From positions 1 to 52,952 of the forward strand of contig JAQUZG010000002.1 of the NCBI GenBank assembly GCA_028691435.1: a stretch of 52,952 nucleotides of DNA, in the 5' to 3' direction. The position numbers and the translations under genes are program-made. Numbering within the stretch: position 1 is the first letter of the stretch; each line of letters begins with the position of its first letter. A model generated the notes under the pieces. It was not told where the DNA came from and made no database searches. It worked only from the letters and a program-made list of their open reading frames with translations. Of the stretch, positions 52,139 to 52,952 are shown piece after piece. Source of the DNA: Candidatus Iainarchaeum sp. (lineage in GTDB: Archaea > Iainarchaeota > Iainarchaeia > Iainarchaeales > JAAZKV01).

Positions 52139-52693
52139 TTATTTTATGTAAATTGCACGAATAACAAAAATTTCTTCAAAAAAGAATTTTTTAGAGTTTA
52201 TGATTTTTGTTATAAATCCTTGATTTTCAAGAATATCAATAATTTCATCAGGATTATTTAATGATGAAACTAAAAGTAAAAGAATAGATCCGTTTACAAT
52301 GTGGTTTGGAAGTTGATTTAAAAATTTATCAATTGTTTCTCTACCTTTTTTTCCACCATCTAAATCTTTCCATTTTATTTTACCAGATGGAACATAGGGG
52401 GGATTAAATGCAATAAAATCAAATTTTTCATTAGATATTTTTGAAAATAAATCACTTTCAACAAATCTTATTGATTGAGTTATTTCATGATTATTTTTTT
52501 GAGATGCAAAAAGAGCTTTATAGTTTATATCTATTGCAAAAATATTTCTTGCTCCTGCTTTATACATCGCTTTTGATTGAATTCCACTCCCTGTGCCCAT
52601 ATCAAGACATTTTTTATTAGTTAAATTTTCTTCAAGAATACATTTTTCAATTAAATAAGAATCTTCTTCTGGAGAATAAACTTCATCAACCAT
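52139..52693 (-). CDS. HemK/PrmC-like release-factor (N5-glutamine) methyltransferase
   Basis: About 184 residues from ATG 52693 (MVDEVYSPEEDSYLIEK); the frame upstream to 52714 adds only seven unlikely residues. It is a class I SAM methyltransferase with motif I CLDMGTGSGIQSKAM, acidic end of beta-2 AIDINYKAL, and NPPYVP (the catalytic Asn-Pro-Pro-Tyr of Gln/Asn methyltransferases). YSPEEDSYL and its short size match the archaeal/eukaryal Mtq2-type enzymes that modify the GGQ of aRF1. The GGKKGRETIDKFL substrate region is also typical. Confidence 0.85.
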   Translation of the reverse strand: MVDEVYSPEEDSYLIEKCILEENLTNKKCLDMGTGSGIQSKAMYKAGARNIFAIDINYKALFASQKNNHEITQSIRFVESDLFSKISNEKFDFIAFNPPYVPSGKIKWKDLDGGKKGRETIDKFLNQLPNHIVNGSILLLLVSSLNNPDEIIDILENQGFITKIINSKKFFFEEIFVIRAIYIK

Positions 52694-52828
52694 AATTAAA
52701 TTTAATATACACACAAATAAAAATTAATTGATTGACTAAAAAACAAAAATTAAATTAAAATAATTAATTGATATTAATAAAACGATTAATAAATTAAATA
52801 AATAAGATTAATTTAATTAATAAATAAA

Positions 52829-52952
52829 TTAATTTAAAATAAATAATCTGTCAAATTCTAGTGCATATTTATTTGCAATTTCTTTATCAGCAATTATTAG
52901 AAGATTTTCATTATTGTTTTTTGTTGCATTTGTTGTATAATTAAATGAACCA
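52829..52952 (-). CDS. C-terminal end of a phospholipase-D-family nuclease-like protein (partial)
   Basis: The last 40 codons of a minus-strand gene run off the window. Visible residues include GSFNYTTNATKNNNENLLII and ADKEIANKYALEFDRLF. The GSxNxTxxA...NxEN pattern, followed by IxDxxIAxxYxxEFxRLF, is the region just after the HKD motif of bacterial/archaeal Nuc-type PLD proteins. The HKD itself lies outside the window. Confidence 0.75.
   Translation of the reverse strand, partial: GSFNYTTNATKNNNENLLIIADKEIANKYALEFDRLFILN

Noticed and set aside
1..52952. CRISPR array, insertion sequence or transposase
   Set aside because: No regularly spaced repeats, terminal inverted repeats or transposase-like protein were found on either strand.

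Overview
The window is very AT-rich archaeal DNA, most likely from a DPANN-type archaeon of the Woesearchaeota/Pacearchaeota kind. The archaeal assignment rests on TFB, ribosomal protein S8e, a Hef helicase-nuclease, NucS/EndoMS, Pus10, archaeal-type ValRS and TrpRS, TATA boxes about 25 nt upstream of predicted transcript starts, and a tRNA-Trp with a position 37/38 intron. The DPANN assignment is an inference from the many small, unrecognised or highly divergent proteins and the large set of secreted Asn/Ser/Thr-rich proteins. The usual ribosome binding site is GGTGA, and several genes look leaderless.

Layout. 1-5079: tail of a P-type ATPase, hef, rps8e, tfb and rnhB. 5080-9882: a self-contained operon behind two identical TATCG-N3-CGATA elements, encoding a membrane-anchored surface protein, a PadR-type repressor and two half-size RND/MMPL exporters. 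9919-18698: housekeeping and small proteins (ScpB, two metallopeptidases, NucS, Pus10, enolase). 18861-25427: a glycosyltransferase, a pair of apparently inactive HAD-like and DapA-like proteins, a TraB-family membrane protein, a tRNA-binding protein and a CDP-alcohol phosphatidyltransferase. 25504-29204: a secreted subtilisin whose membrane-anchored C-terminus is in a shifted frame. 29298-31878: PHP phosphoesterase, cysteine desulfurase and a YbaK-like protein. 32000-42193: a cell-surface island of six secreted or anchored proteins on the minus strand, in two operons. 42277-44053: an ORF6N/PLD-like protein and an unknown winged-helix-like protein. 44101-48668: ValRS, an unknown protein, tRNA-Trp and TrpRS. 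48784-52952: a pair of anchored surface proteins, a DRG-like GTPase, a HemK-like methyltransferase and the end of a PLD-family protein.

The most unusual element lies between the intron-containing tRNA-Trp gene and trpS. The DNA there repeats the 3' end of tRNA-Trp (24 identical bases) inside a 55-nt sequence that can fold in two mutually exclusive ways: a long imperfect hairpin, or a near copy of the tRNA-Trp acceptor/T-arm minihelix. Because the next gene is tryptophanyl-tRNA synthetase, this is a candidate tRNA-mimic regulatory leader. Other leads are the frameshift in a C5/G5 tract of the subtilisin gene, the adjacent pair of pseudoenzymes, and the PadR operon with its twin operators.
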